The notes beneath the pieces were generated by a model. That model did no database searches, was not told the DNA's origin, and saw nothing but the letters and a program-made list of their open reading frames with translations. Shown here piece by piece: positions 7,900-15,649 of a stretch of DNA of 64,000 nucleotides (the stretch's first letter is position 1; every line of letters starts with the position of its first letter). The DNA is from JBJXHN01 sp046233135 (lineage in GTDB: Bacteria; Pseudomonadota; Alphaproteobacteria; Rhodospirillales; Rhodospirillaceae), in NCBI GenBank assembly GCA_046233135.1, contig JBJXHN010000002.1:930001-994000 (forward strand), written 5' to 3'. Position numbers and translations under genes: made by a program.

Positions 7900-9181
7900 C
7901 CCCGTGCCTGCCCCCCCGAGCGGGTCCGCGACAGAGGATGGGAGCGTCTACCTGGGACCGTTCAGCCGCATTGTCGATCTGTCCGGTCCGTCCTGGTGGG
8001 GCACCACCCTGGTGCCGGAATGGAATATGCAAGTGGGCACCGCCCGCGGTGTCACCGCCCGTCTGTTCGACGCCCGGGGGCGGGAGCGCCTGGCCGTGCC
8101 CGATCTGGCCGACCTGATGGTGGCGCCCGACGGCGCGGTCTACGGGGTGCGGCTGGCCGGGGACGGGGGCAGCCTGACCCTGTTTCGCCAGGACCCGGCC
8201 GCACCGCTGATCACCCCGCTGGTGGAAAGCGCGCCGACCGAAGTGCTGGTGGGGGCGCGGCTGGCGGTGCTGCCCGACGGGCGGATGATCGTCGGCGGCG
8301 CCAACACGGGCATCACCTGGGTCGGCCCCCTGGCGCAGGGGCAATCGCTGTCCAGCGTGCTGGTGGGCTATGACCAGTCCTTTATGCAGCCCAACGGCCT
8401 GGCCGGCATGCTGGCAAGCAACGGCGCGGCGGTGACCCATACGGGCTGGCCCCTGGACAGCGAACACACCAGCCTGCCGCAGACGGCCCCCCTGTTTACC
8501 GAGACCAGCGACGGATGGGACAGCCACCGGGTGGCCGTCGTGCCCGTCCCCCAGGATGCCGGCTGGCCCTCGCTGAGCACGACCACCCGTGCCTCGGCGT
8601 TCTGGAACGGGTCTTTCTGGGTGGTGATCGCCCTGACCCGCCGCCGGGTCTCGGCCAATGCGATTTCCGAATGGATCATCGAGGAACACCTGTATCGGGC
8701 GGCGCCCGGCGGTCCGGCGGAATGGGTGACTGAGATCGGCCGCTCCACCCAGACCGATGTGGGCGGCGTCGGGGTGCGGGCACTGACCGGCGGGATGGTG
8801 CGGGCTCCCCGGCCGAGCGATCCCGATCCCTGGATCACGCCGCTGCCGGGCGGGCTGTGGTCCGGGGACCGGCTGGTGATCACCACGCCGCGCATGACCT
8901 CGGTCACCGACGACCAGGCGGCGGGCAGCGACGGCGTGCTGGTGATCGGCGCCGACGGCGTGCCGGTGGCCTGCCCCGGTCCGTCCGGCTGGCTGGTCGC
9001 CGCCGCCCACTGGCTGGGACCGGCCGCGCCGCTGTCCTGGCTGTGCGCCCTGCGCGATCCGGACGGGGGGTGGCACAGCGGTCTGACCCAAGACTTCGTC
9101 GCCTGGAGCATCGATCCCCCCGGCTGCCCCCTGCCACCCACCGGCTGGTCCACCTTCGCCCGCCGCCTGTCGGCCGGATAG
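7892..9181 (+). CDS. Phage tail protein, possible beta-propeller-like
   Basis: 429 aa. The TTG start at 7892 is preceded by GGAGGGG (7881-7887); a GTG at 7904 is the alternative. The protein has recurring strand pairs with Trp, Gly and Asp (ASAFWNGSFWVVIALT, RLVITTPRMTS, VLVIGADGVPVACPG) spaced roughly 50-60 residues apart, which could be blades of a propeller or repeated tail-tip domains. It overlaps the hub-like gene by 8 bp. No enzymatic motif is seen; it may be a tip or receptor-contact protein. Confidence 0.5.
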   Translation: MTDPVPAPPSGSATEDGSVYLGPFSRIVDLSGPSWWGTTLVPEWNMQVGTARGVTARLFDARGRERLAVPDLADLMVAPDGAVYGVRLAGDGGSLTLFRQDPAAPLITPLVESAPTEVLVGARLAVLPDGRMIVGGANTGITWVGPLAQGQSLSSVLVGYDQSFMQPNGLAGMLASNGAAVTHTGWPLDSEHTSLPQTAPLFTETSDGWDSHRVAVVPVPQDAGWPSLSTTTRASAFWNGSFWVVIALTRRRVSANAISEWIIEEHLYRAAPGGPAEWVTEIGRSTQTDVGGVGVRALTGGMVRAPRPSDPDPWITPLPGGLWSGDRLVITTPRMTSVTDDQAAGSDGVLVIGADGVPVACPGPSGWLVAAAHWLGPAAPLSWLCALRDPDGGWHSGLTQDFVAWSIDPPGCPLPPTGWSTFARRLSAG

Positions 9182-9228
9182 AGATCTCCCCGCTTCCCCT
9201 CCCGCTCCCGCAGAAGGACCCTTCGGCC

Positions 9229-9576
9229 ATGGCCTCTTCTCCCGCAACGTCGGAAACCTTGATCCGCTTCGTCCGCCTGACCCAGAACCGCGACCGTCCA
9301 GCAGCGGCCGATCCGCCGCGCACGGGCGGAGAGAACGCGGCCCGGGCACAGACCTGCGCGCGGTCGTTTCTGCCCGCCACCACCCCGGTGCTGCCGACCC
9401 CGCCCCGAAGCCCCGGCGAGAGCATCGAGCGCTGGACCGAGGTCACCCGCGATGTGGAGGTGGTGCGCGTCGAAGCCTCCGACGGGTCGGGGGCCTGGGT
9501 GGACGTGGAACAGGCCACCCGTCTGCTGCTGCGCGATCCCGCCGGCCGCCTGATGGAACTGACCTTGAGGCCGTAG
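9229..9576 (+). CDS. Small phage tail protein, unknown
   Basis: 115 aa, starting at ATG 9229 with AGAAGGA upstream. The first half is Pro/Arg/Thr-rich and probably flexible; the second half (EVVRVEASDGSGAWVDVEQ, then LLLRDPAGRLMELTLRP) forms a small beta-rich module. It lies between the propeller-like protein and the fibre, so an adaptor linking fibre to tail tip is plausible. Family not recognised. Confidence 0.5.
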   Translation: MASSPATSETLIRFVRLTQNRDRPAAADPPRTGGENAARAQTCARSFLPATTPVLPTPPRSPGESIERWTEVTRDVEVVRVEASDGSGAWVDVEQATRLLLRDPAGRLMELTLRP

Positions 9577-9623
9577 GGTCGCCCGGCCTGTTTTCCCGAT
9601 CCCGGCAAAAGGACCTGCCGCCG

Positions 9624-11483
9624 ATGGTATCGATCACCTACCGCACCGACGATCCCGCCTGGGGATCGGGCAAGGGCGCCGTGCTGACGGCTGCCGAAGT
9701 GGACGCCAACTTCCATGCCCTGAAGACCGCCGTGGAGTCTGCCGCCGGTACTCCTGGCGTGGGGATCGACACGGTGGGGCAGGACGGCGCGGCCCTGCTG
9801 ATTACCCTGACCGACGGGCGTACCTTTACCGTCGCCCTGCCGCCGCCCGATATCCAGGCGCGGGGACGCTGGACGGCCGGGGCATCCTATGCCCGGGGGG
9901 ATCTGGTGACCCGTGACGGAGCCGGCTATCTGTGCCTGGGCACCCATGTGGCCGTGCCCGGCTGGTGGACCGACTACCGGGCCGGGGCCTGGATGGCCAT
10001 CGCCGGATTGATGACCGGCAGCCCCACGGCGGTGAGTATTCAGACCGCCGCCGATGCCGGAACCTCGCTGCGGTGGGAGGTGCCGATGGGTCTGGGGTTC
10101 GCCGCGGGCATGACGGTGCGGATCTTCGACCGGGCCGACCGCAGTCGCTGGATGGAAGGGCCGGTGGACGGCTATGCCGGGGACTCCGGTATCTGGTGGC
10201 TGTCGGTGGCGGTGGAGACCGTTTCCGGCAGCGGATCGCTGGACGACCCGTTGATCCTGCCGGCCATGGGCGGCGCGACCGGGGATGGCGGTGATGACGG
10301 CGGAACGGGGGATGGCGGCGGGAGCGCCGGGGGGGACGGCGCCTGGGCAGCGACCGAGCAGATCAGCGGCGCCCATACGGTCACCGCCGAAGACCTGGGC
10401 AAGCGCTTGCAGGCCACCAGCGCCACCACCGTAACCCTGCCGGCGACCGGCATCGATGCCGGGGCGACCCTGTGGCTGGAGACCTCGGCCAGCGAGTCCC
10501 TGACCGTGACGGCAGCGGCCGGTGGCCATGTGGAAGCGCCCTATGTGCAGATGACCGCCACGTCGGAACGGCTGTGGATGGTGGCCCAGGGCGACGGCAA
10601 CTGGGTGGTCGCCAACCGCGAACCGCTGCCGGGCACGCCGCCGACCCTGATGGCCTGGCGCTACGCCCTGCCGCTGCCCGGGGATATCGAGGTGCTGGCC
10701 GGCGACCTGGGCACGCTGCTGATCGCCTTCGACGGGGCAACCGTCACCCTGCCTTCCGCAGCCACGGCGGCGGAAGGCGACATGGTGTGGATCGCCGGCG
10801 GCGGCGATCATCGCAGCACGGTCACCGTCACCGCGGCCGGCGGCATCGATGACAGCGGTGGCACCTCCATCACCCTGCGCGGCCAGCTGGCCCAGTTCGT
10901 CAGCCGGGGCTATGGCCAGTGGTCGGTCGCCAGCCTGCGCCGGCTCAACACGGCCGCCGACTTCCCCGTGGCCTGGCTGGAGACGGAGGCCGTCGCCGCC
11001 GGGCAGGGGCGGACGGTGGGAGTGGTCGAGGTGGGGCGGCGGTTCCTGCTGGGAACCGGCGCGACCCTGACCCTGCCCGCCGTGACCGACCATCCGGATG
11101 GCGCTTTTCTATGGGCGGAAGGCGATGCCGGCGCCTCGGTGGCCGGCGCTCTGGCCGGCGGGGCGGGCAGCCGCAGCCTGGCCGGGCGGCGGCTGACCCT
11201 GGTCGCGGATCATGCCGCCGGGGAGTGGCAGGTGGCCGCCGACCGGCCGCTGAGCCCGCCGGCGGTGGCGGCCGTCGATGCCTCGGCGATGACGGTCGCG
11301 GCGGCGCCGGTGCTCGGTGACGCCACGGTGAGCCTGTCCACCGGAAACAGCTATAGCGATGCCGCCGTGGCCGCCGCGGTCCAGGCCGCCCTGGACACCC
11401 AAAGCGCCGGCATCAAGGCTCTGGCGGAGGCTCTGGAGAGCCTGCGCGCCGTCGTCCGCGATGCCGGGCTGCTGGCGGATTAG
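9624..11483 (+). CDS. Phage tail fibre with three divergent repeats
   Basis: 619 aa. Residues 1-45 (DDPAWGSGKGAVLTAAEVDANF) match the phage fibre N-terminal pattern used for attachment. Residues 75-125 hold an aromatic module (GASYARGDLVTRDGAGYLCL) like a small carbohydrate-binding domain. A Gly/Asp linker lies at about 213-240. Three repeats of about 90 aa follow (DNA about 10,366-10,636, 10,672-10,953 and 10,990-11,260), each with an ATVTLP-like strand and ending in a W-containing strand. The last part (LDTQSAGIKALAEALESL) is helical. It is the last phage gene: its stop is 10 bp from the end of glgB on the other strand. Confidence 0.7.
   Translation: MVSITYRTDDPAWGSGKGAVLTAAEVDANFHALKTAVESAAGTPGVGIDTVGQDGAALLITLTDGRTFTVALPPPDIQARGRWTAGASYARGDLVTRDGAGYLCLGTHVAVPGWWTDYRAGAWMAIAGLMTGSPTAVSIQTAADAGTSLRWEVPMGLGFAAGMTVRIFDRADRSRWMEGPVDGYAGDSGIWWLSVAVETVSGSGSLDDPLILPAMGGATGDGGDDGGTGDGGGSAGGDGAWAATEQISGAHTVTAEDLGKRLQATSATTVTLPATGIDAGATLWLETSASESLTVTAAAGGHVEAPYVQMTATSERLWMVAQGDGNWVVANREPLPGTPPTLMAWRYALPLPGDIEVLAGDLGTLLIAFDGATVTLPSAATAAEGDMVWIAGGGDHRSTVTVTAAGGIDDSGGTSITLRGQLAQFVSRGYGQWSVASLRRLNTAADFPVAWLETEAVAAGQGRTVGVVEVGRRFLLGTGATLTLPAVTDHPDGAFLWAEGDAGASVAGALAGGAGSRSLAGRRLTLVADHAAGEWQVAADRPLSPPAVAAVDASAMTVAAAPVLGDATVSLSTGNSYSDAAVAAAVQAALDTQSAGIKALAEALESLRAVVRDAGLLAD
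10366..11260 (+). repeat. Three tandem divergent repeats inside the fibre gene
   Basis: Protein-level repeats with shared landmarks: a VTAEDLG / VLAGDLG / VGVVEVG opening, a TTVTLP / ATVTLP / ATLTLP strand, a short W-containing strand (LWLE, MVWIA, FLWAE) and a closing W segment (NWVVANRE, QWSVASLR, EWQVAADR). DNA identity between copies is low, so the duplication is old. Confidence 0.7.
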
Positions 11484-11493
11484 GACAGGCCTG

Positions 11494-13722
11494 TCAGGGC
11501 TTGTATTTCAGCACCATGGTGGCCAGGGGCGGCAGGGTGAGGGGCAGGGACTGGGCGTGGCCGTGGTGCTCCTCGGCCTCGGTGACCACCGGGCCGTTGG
11601 TGACGCCGCTGCCGCCGTAGACCTCCCCGTCCGTGTTCAGGATTTCCGTCCACAGGCCGGGCAGGGGCACGCCGATGCGATAGCCTTCGCGCACCGTCGG
11701 GGTCAGATTGACCACCACCAGCACCACGTCTTCCTCTCGCACGCCCTTGCGCAGATAGGAAATCACGGACTGCTCGGTATCGCTGGCATCGATCCAGGCG
11801 AAGCCGTCGCCCTCGGTATCCCTGGCGTGCAGGGCCGGTTCGCCGGCATAGACGGTGTTCAGGTCGCGCACCAGCCGCTGGACCCCGGCATGGTTGGGAT
11901 AGTCCAACTGGTCCCAATCCAGGGCCTGCCGGTAGTTCCATTCCCGGCCCTGGGCGAACTCGCAGCCCATGAACAGCAGCTTCTTGCCCGGATGGGTCCA
12001 CATGAAGCCGTAGTAGGCCCGCATGTTGGCGAACTGCTGCCAGGCGTCCCCGGGCATGCGGCCGAGGATGGAGCGCTTGCCGTGCACCACTTCGTCGTGG
12101 GACAGCGGCAGTACGAAGTTTTCCGAAAAGGCGTAGAGCAGGCCGAAGGTCAGATCGTTCTGATGATATTTGCGGTGGACCGGATCCTTGCCGATGTAGC
12201 GCAGGGTGTCGTTCATCCACCCCATGTTCCACTTGTAGCCGAAGCCCAGCCCGCCCAGGTGGGTGGGGCGGCTGACCATGGGCCAGGCGGTGCTTTCCTC
12301 GGCAACCGTCACCACGCCGGGATAGCGGGCGTAGACCAGCTCGTTCATCTTGCGCAGAAAGTCGATGGCTTCCAGGTTTTCCCGGCCGCCGTATTTGTTG
12401 GGCACCCACTGGTCCGCCTCGCGCGAGTAGTCGAGGTAGAGCATGGACGCCACCGCATCCACCCGCAGGCCGTCGATGTGGAACTGGTCCAGCCAGAACA
12501 GGGCGTTGGCTAGCAGGAAGTTGCGCAGTTCATTGCGGCCGTAGTTGTAGATCAGCGTGCCCCAGTCCATGTGCCGGCCCTGGCGGGGGTCGGCGTGTTC
12601 GTACAGGTGGGAGCCGTCGAACCAGACCAGGCCGTGGGCGTCTTCCGGGAAGTGGCCGGCGACCCAGTCCAGGATCACGCCGATGCCCGCCTGGTGGCAG
12701 CGGTCGACGAACCAGCGGAAGTCATCGGGGGTGCCGAAGCGGCTGGTGGGGGCGAACAGGCCGATGGGCTGGTAGCCCCAGGACCCGTCGAAGGGGTGTT
12801 CGTTGACCGGCAGCAGCTCGATATGGGTGAAGCCCATTTCCTGGACATAGGGGATCAGGGCGTCGGCCAGTTCGCGATAGGTCATCGGCCGGCTGCCGCT
12901 TTCCCCGCCGCCGTCGCCTTCCTGAACCACGTGGCGCCAGGACCCGGGATGGACTTCGTAGACGCTCATGGGGGCGTCGGTGGCGACCGTCTCGGCGCGC
13001 CGGGTCATCCAGTCGCCGTCGCCCCAGGCATAGTCGCCCAGACCATGCACCACCGAGGCGGTGGCCGGCGGCACCTCGCAATAGAAAGCGTAAGGATCGG
13101 CCTTGGTCGGCAGCAGGGCGCCGTCCGGCCCCAGCAGTTCGAACTTGTACAGGTCCCCCTTGGCCACGCCCGGCACGAACAGGTCCCATATGCCGCTGCC
13201 CGGATGGTAGCGCATGGGATGGATGCGGCCGTCCCAGGTGTTGAAGGAACCGACGACGCTGACCCGGCGGGCGTTCGGAGCCCAGACGGCGAAGCTGGTG
13301 CCCGCCACCCCGTCCTTGACGGTGGGATGGGCGCCCAGCTTCTCGTAAATCTCCAGATGGGTGCCTTCGTTCAGCAGGTGGCGGTCCAGGTCGCCGATGG
13401 CTGTGCCCAAGCTGTAGGGATCCACCGTTTCCCATGGTGTGCCGTCGAAGTCCAGGCGCAGGCGGTAGCCGGACACGGCCGTGTCGTCGGCCAGATCCAG
13501 GCCGAACAGACCGCAGGGATCCAGCTTGTCCATCTTGCCGATCACCGACCCGTCGGCGGCCAGCACCGTTACCGCGTCGGCGTCGGGGCGGAACACGCGG
13601 ATGCAGTGCCCGCCGTCGCCACCGGCCGCCTTGCCGGAATGGGGTCCGAGAAACGCGAAGGGGTCGCCATGGCGGGCCTCGGCCAGGGCGGCCACAGAGG
13701 TGCGGTATGTTGTCGGGTCCAT
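11494..13722 (-). CDS. glgB: 1,4-alpha-glucan branching enzyme
   Basis: 742 aa, normal family length. It moves alpha-1,4-glucan segments to alpha-1,6 branch points in glycogen synthesis in the cytoplasm. An N-terminal CBM48-type region (about 110-230) precedes a GH13 barrel. Catalytic motifs are visible: nucleophile Asp in GLRVDAVASMLY (about 419), acid/base Glu in TVAEESTAW (about 473) and the HD pair in LSHDEVVHGK (about 539). The ATG at 13,722 has GGGAGA upstream; the frame is open further but without a site. It stands alone here, though glk and otsA at the far end of the window also belong to sugar storage. Its 3' end directly abuts the prophage fibre gene. Confidence 0.95.
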   Translation of the reverse strand: MDPTTYRTSVAALAEARHGDPFAFLGPHSGKAAGGDGGHCIRVFRPDADAVTVLAADGSVIGKMDKLDPCGLFGLDLADDTAVSGYRLRLDFDGTPWETVDPYSLGTAIGDLDRHLLNEGTHLEIYEKLGAHPTVKDGVAGTSFAVWAPNARRVSVVGSFNTWDGRIHPMRYHPGSGIWDLFVPGVAKGDLYKFELLGPDGALLPTKADPYAFYCEVPPATASVVHGLGDYAWGDGDWMTRRAETVATDAPMSVYEVHPGSWRHVVQEGDGGGESGSRPMTYRELADALIPYVQEMGFTHIELLPVNEHPFDGSWGYQPIGLFAPTSRFGTPDDFRWFVDRCHQAGIGVILDWVAGHFPEDAHGLVWFDGSHLYEHADPRQGRHMDWGTLIYNYGRNELRNFLLANALFWLDQFHIDGLRVDAVASMLYLDYSREADQWVPNKYGGRENLEAIDFLRKMNELVYARYPGVVTVAEESTAWPMVSRPTHLGGLGFGYKWNMGWMNDTLRYIGKDPVHRKYHQNDLTFGLLYAFSENFVLPLSHDEVVHGKRSILGRMPGDAWQQFANMRAYYGFMWTHPGKKLLFMGCEFAQGREWNYRQALDWDQLDYPNHAGVQRLVRDLNTVYAGEPALHARDTEGDGFAWIDASDTEQSVISYLRKGVREEDVVLVVVNLTPTVREGYRIGVPLPGLWTEILNTDGEVYGGSGVTNGPVVTEAEEHHGHAQSLPLTLPPLATMVLKYKP

Positions 13723-14079
13723 ACGGTCTCCCGCTTGCAAGAATGGCTTCAAGGATAAGGGCGGCCGGGAATCCGGCGCGTACGAGAACACGTCTGTCCG
13801 GGCGGGCCGATACCGTCGGACGGAGGACAGGCGCAGGACGTGCCCGGGTCCGTTTCACTCCGGGGCCGGTCATCCGGGTGCGAACGCGTGCGGGTTCCGA
13901 CCGGTCACCCCGGTATCGGCCGATCACCCAGGCTCTGGCCGATCAACGAGCCACAGGGCCAGGGGTTGCAAGGGTGCGGGATATCCGCGCGCGAACGTCC
14001 CGAAATCCGGCAATGCATCCCGCCGGCCGGAGGACAGCACCAGCCGCTTATCAGAAAGGTGGGGAGAGGAGGGCGGGCG
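13723..14079. other. Intergenic region upstream of glgB
   Basis: About 357 bp, high GC. It must hold the glgB promoter, but no convincing -35/-10 pair, operator or terminator could be picked out. Reading frames that cross it are open only because of base composition. Confidence 0.4.
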
Positions 14080-14514
14080 TCAACCCTCTGCCGGTGGGGT
14101 CTTCGCCCGGCTGCGGCGGGGGGCGGTCTTGGGCTTGGCGTCGCCGTCGGCAGCGGCCGCCTTGGACCTCGCCGGCGCTTTCGGCTTGGCCGGGGCCTTT
14201 TTCACAGCGGTGGCGGCGGTGGCCTTCGCGGCCGCCGGCTTTTTGGCCGTCGCCGACCGGGTGCGCTTGGCCGGAGCCGGGTCCGCTTCGGCCTGCGACG
14301 TCGGAGCGGCAGGCGGGGGAGCGGGTACGTCGGCGGCGGGCGGCGGGGGCGGGATGTCTTCCGCCGGGACAGGGTGCCCCTTGGCGGCCATCTGTGTCAG
14401 GATTTCCGTTTCCGCACGGTACCAGTATTCGTCGGCGAGGCCGATCGGGCACCCTTCGGCTTCCCACAGATGGTAGGCCCGTTCCTGGATCTTGATGTAC
14501 AGGTCGTCCGCCAT
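14080..14514 (-). CDS. DUF2934 protein with histone-H1-like tail
   Basis: 144 aa. Residues 1-45 (ERAYHLWEAEGCPIGLADEY, then WYRAE) match the short DUF2934 helical domain, whose function is unknown. Residues 55-144 are an Ala/Pro/Lys/Arg tail with repeated AKKPAAAK and KAPAKPKAPARSK-like units, the composition of histone H1 C-termini and of bacterial AlgP/Hc1-type DNA-binding tails. The ATG at 14,514 is preceded by GGGAGG; an earlier in-frame ATG at 14,532 lies before that site. Likely a nucleoid- or DNA-associated small protein, inferred from the basic tail. Monocistronic and divergent from the SUF operon. Confidence 0.8.
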   Translation of the reverse strand: MADDLYIKIQERAYHLWEAEGCPIGLADEYWYRAETEILTQMAAKGHPVPAEDIPPPPPAADVPAPPPAAPTSQAEADPAPAKRTRSATAKKPAAAKATAATAVKKAPAKPKAPARSKAAAADGDAKPKTAPRRSRAKTPPAEG

Positions 14515-14759
14515 GGCCTGGGCCTCCCGCATGACTCATCATTTCGATGTTTGCACCAGCAGCATGATGCCCACATCCGGCGGTCCGGGCAAGCGCGTGC
14601 AGGGTCTTTTTTTCCGTGTATGCCACCGGGACTCGAGACTGTCCTGTTCCTGGCTTTATGCCGATTCGGCCTCGACTCCGCGGTGGCAGGACCGGCATCG
14701 GGGACCGAATCGGTTCCGATTCGCCGCGCCGCAGCGAAAAGAGACCGTCCTGGCGTGAT

Positions 14760-14779
14760 AATGAGACTTCTTCGCAATT
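14760..14779 (+). promoter_or_regulatory. Possible Fur-box-like iron-responsive site
   Basis: AATGAGA, 5 nt, then TCGCAATT: close to the classical Fur pattern AATGAGA-N5-TCTCATT with one mismatch and one extra base. It lies 281 bp before the Rrf2 regulator, so the link to the SUF operon is suggestive only. Alphaproteobacteria often use Irr or RirA instead. Confidence 0.3.
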
Positions 14780-15010
14780 ATTGTTCCGGCTATTGCCCCG
14801 GGTGCCGAAGGTGGGTGACTGATTCTTGGGCACAATTGCTTGGTCGTTGAAAACTGGCAAAAAATAAGGCAGTTTAGAGGCCGGTCGCTCCCGAACCCGC
14901 GATTTCCGGCGGGGTCAGCGGATCCCGATGGCCCCTGATATCGGCCCGGACGCCGGAACGATTTCTTCCGCACTGCGATTAAACGCTTGAAATGGTCCGC
15001 TAGGCGCCTT

Positions 15011-15048
15011 ATCCAATTAGTACCGATTTGGTCCACAATGAATTGGAT
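15011..15048 (+). promoter_or_regulatory. Inverted repeat, candidate operator of the Rrf2 regulator
   Basis: ATCCAATT (15,011-15,018) and AATTGGAT (15,041-15,048) form a perfect 8-bp inverted repeat with a 22-bp spacer, which itself contains ACC-N5-GGT. It ends 12 bp before the ATG of the regulator gene, the right place for autorepression by an Rrf2 dimer. Confidence 0.45.
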
Positions 15049-15060
15049 GAGGCAAACCGG

Positions 15061-15528
15061 ATGTTCCGTATCAACAAGCTGACGGACTACGCCGTGGTCC
15101 TGCTGGTGGACATGGCGCGCACCGAAAAGGTCCGCGCCGCCCAGCAGATCGCCACCGACACCGGGGTGCCCCTGCCGACCGTGTCCAAGGTCATGAAGGC
15201 CCTGGTGCGTGGCGAACTGGTCGAAAGCCAGCGTGGCGCCTCCGGCGGCTACACCCTGGCGCGGGCGGCCGACAAGATCACCGTGGCCGACATGATCCAG
15301 GCGCTGGAAGGGCCGATCGCCCTGACCGCCTGCGTGGAACGGGCAGAGGACGCCTGCGGGCTGGAAACCCTGTGCCCCATGCACGGCCACTGGAATGCGG
15401 TGAACCAGAAGGTGGAAGAAGCGCTGCGCACCGTGTCCCTGGCGGACATGGCAGCGGGCTCCCCGGACGGCGACTTCGGTCTGCCGCCGGTGCGGACGGA
15501 ACGCGCGGTCGCCGGCAGCCTGGCCTGA
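15061..15528 (+). CDS. Rrf2-family SUF operon regulator
   Basis: 155 aa. The N-terminal winged helix (INKLTDYAVVLLVDMA, then QQIATDTGVPLPTVSKVMKA) is typical of Rrf2 proteins, with the wing at QRGASGGYTLAR. Three Cys at 91, 99 and 105 (CVERAEDACGLETLC) are placed as in IscR and the SUF-associated regulators, which bind an Fe-S cluster. It would repress or tune Fe-S assembly according to cluster supply. The ATG at 15,061 gives the canonical MxRINKLTDY start; a TTG at 15,028 is in frame but less likely. First gene of the SUF operon, 121 bp before sufB. Confidence 0.9.
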   Translation: MFRINKLTDYAVVLLVDMARTEKVRAAQQIATDTGVPLPTVSKVMKALVRGELVESQRGASGGYTLARAADKITVADMIQALEGPIALTACVERAEDACGLETLCPMHGHWNAVNQKVEEALRTVSLADMAAGSPDGDFGLPPVRTERAVAGSLA

Positions 15529-15649
15529 AGACGCGCGGCCACGGTGCAGAGACGGCGCAGAGCATAGGAACGGACATCGCCGGCCAGGATCTGATGAGAC
15601 GGTCCGGCGGAGTCCCAGGAATAACCAGTGACGGTTTGGAGAGGCGAGC

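Larger units (their letters stand above)
14515..15060. other. Divergent control region between DUF2934 gene and SUF operon
   Basis: 546 bp without a gene, less GC-rich than its flanks around 14,750-14,880. It contains a Fur-box-like site (14,760-14,779), a 6-bp inverted repeat AAACTG/CAGTTT (14,851-14,856 and 14,870-14,875) and an 8-bp inverted repeat close to the regulator start (15,011-15,048). Promoters for both directions must lie here, but the boxes cannot be fixed by eye. Confidence 0.5.

Noticed and set aside
13434..14850. Several overlapping plus-strand frames between glgB and the SUF operon
   Set aside because: Arg/Gly-rich, mutually overlapping, no ribosome-binding sites; they run opposite glgB and the DUF2934 gene.
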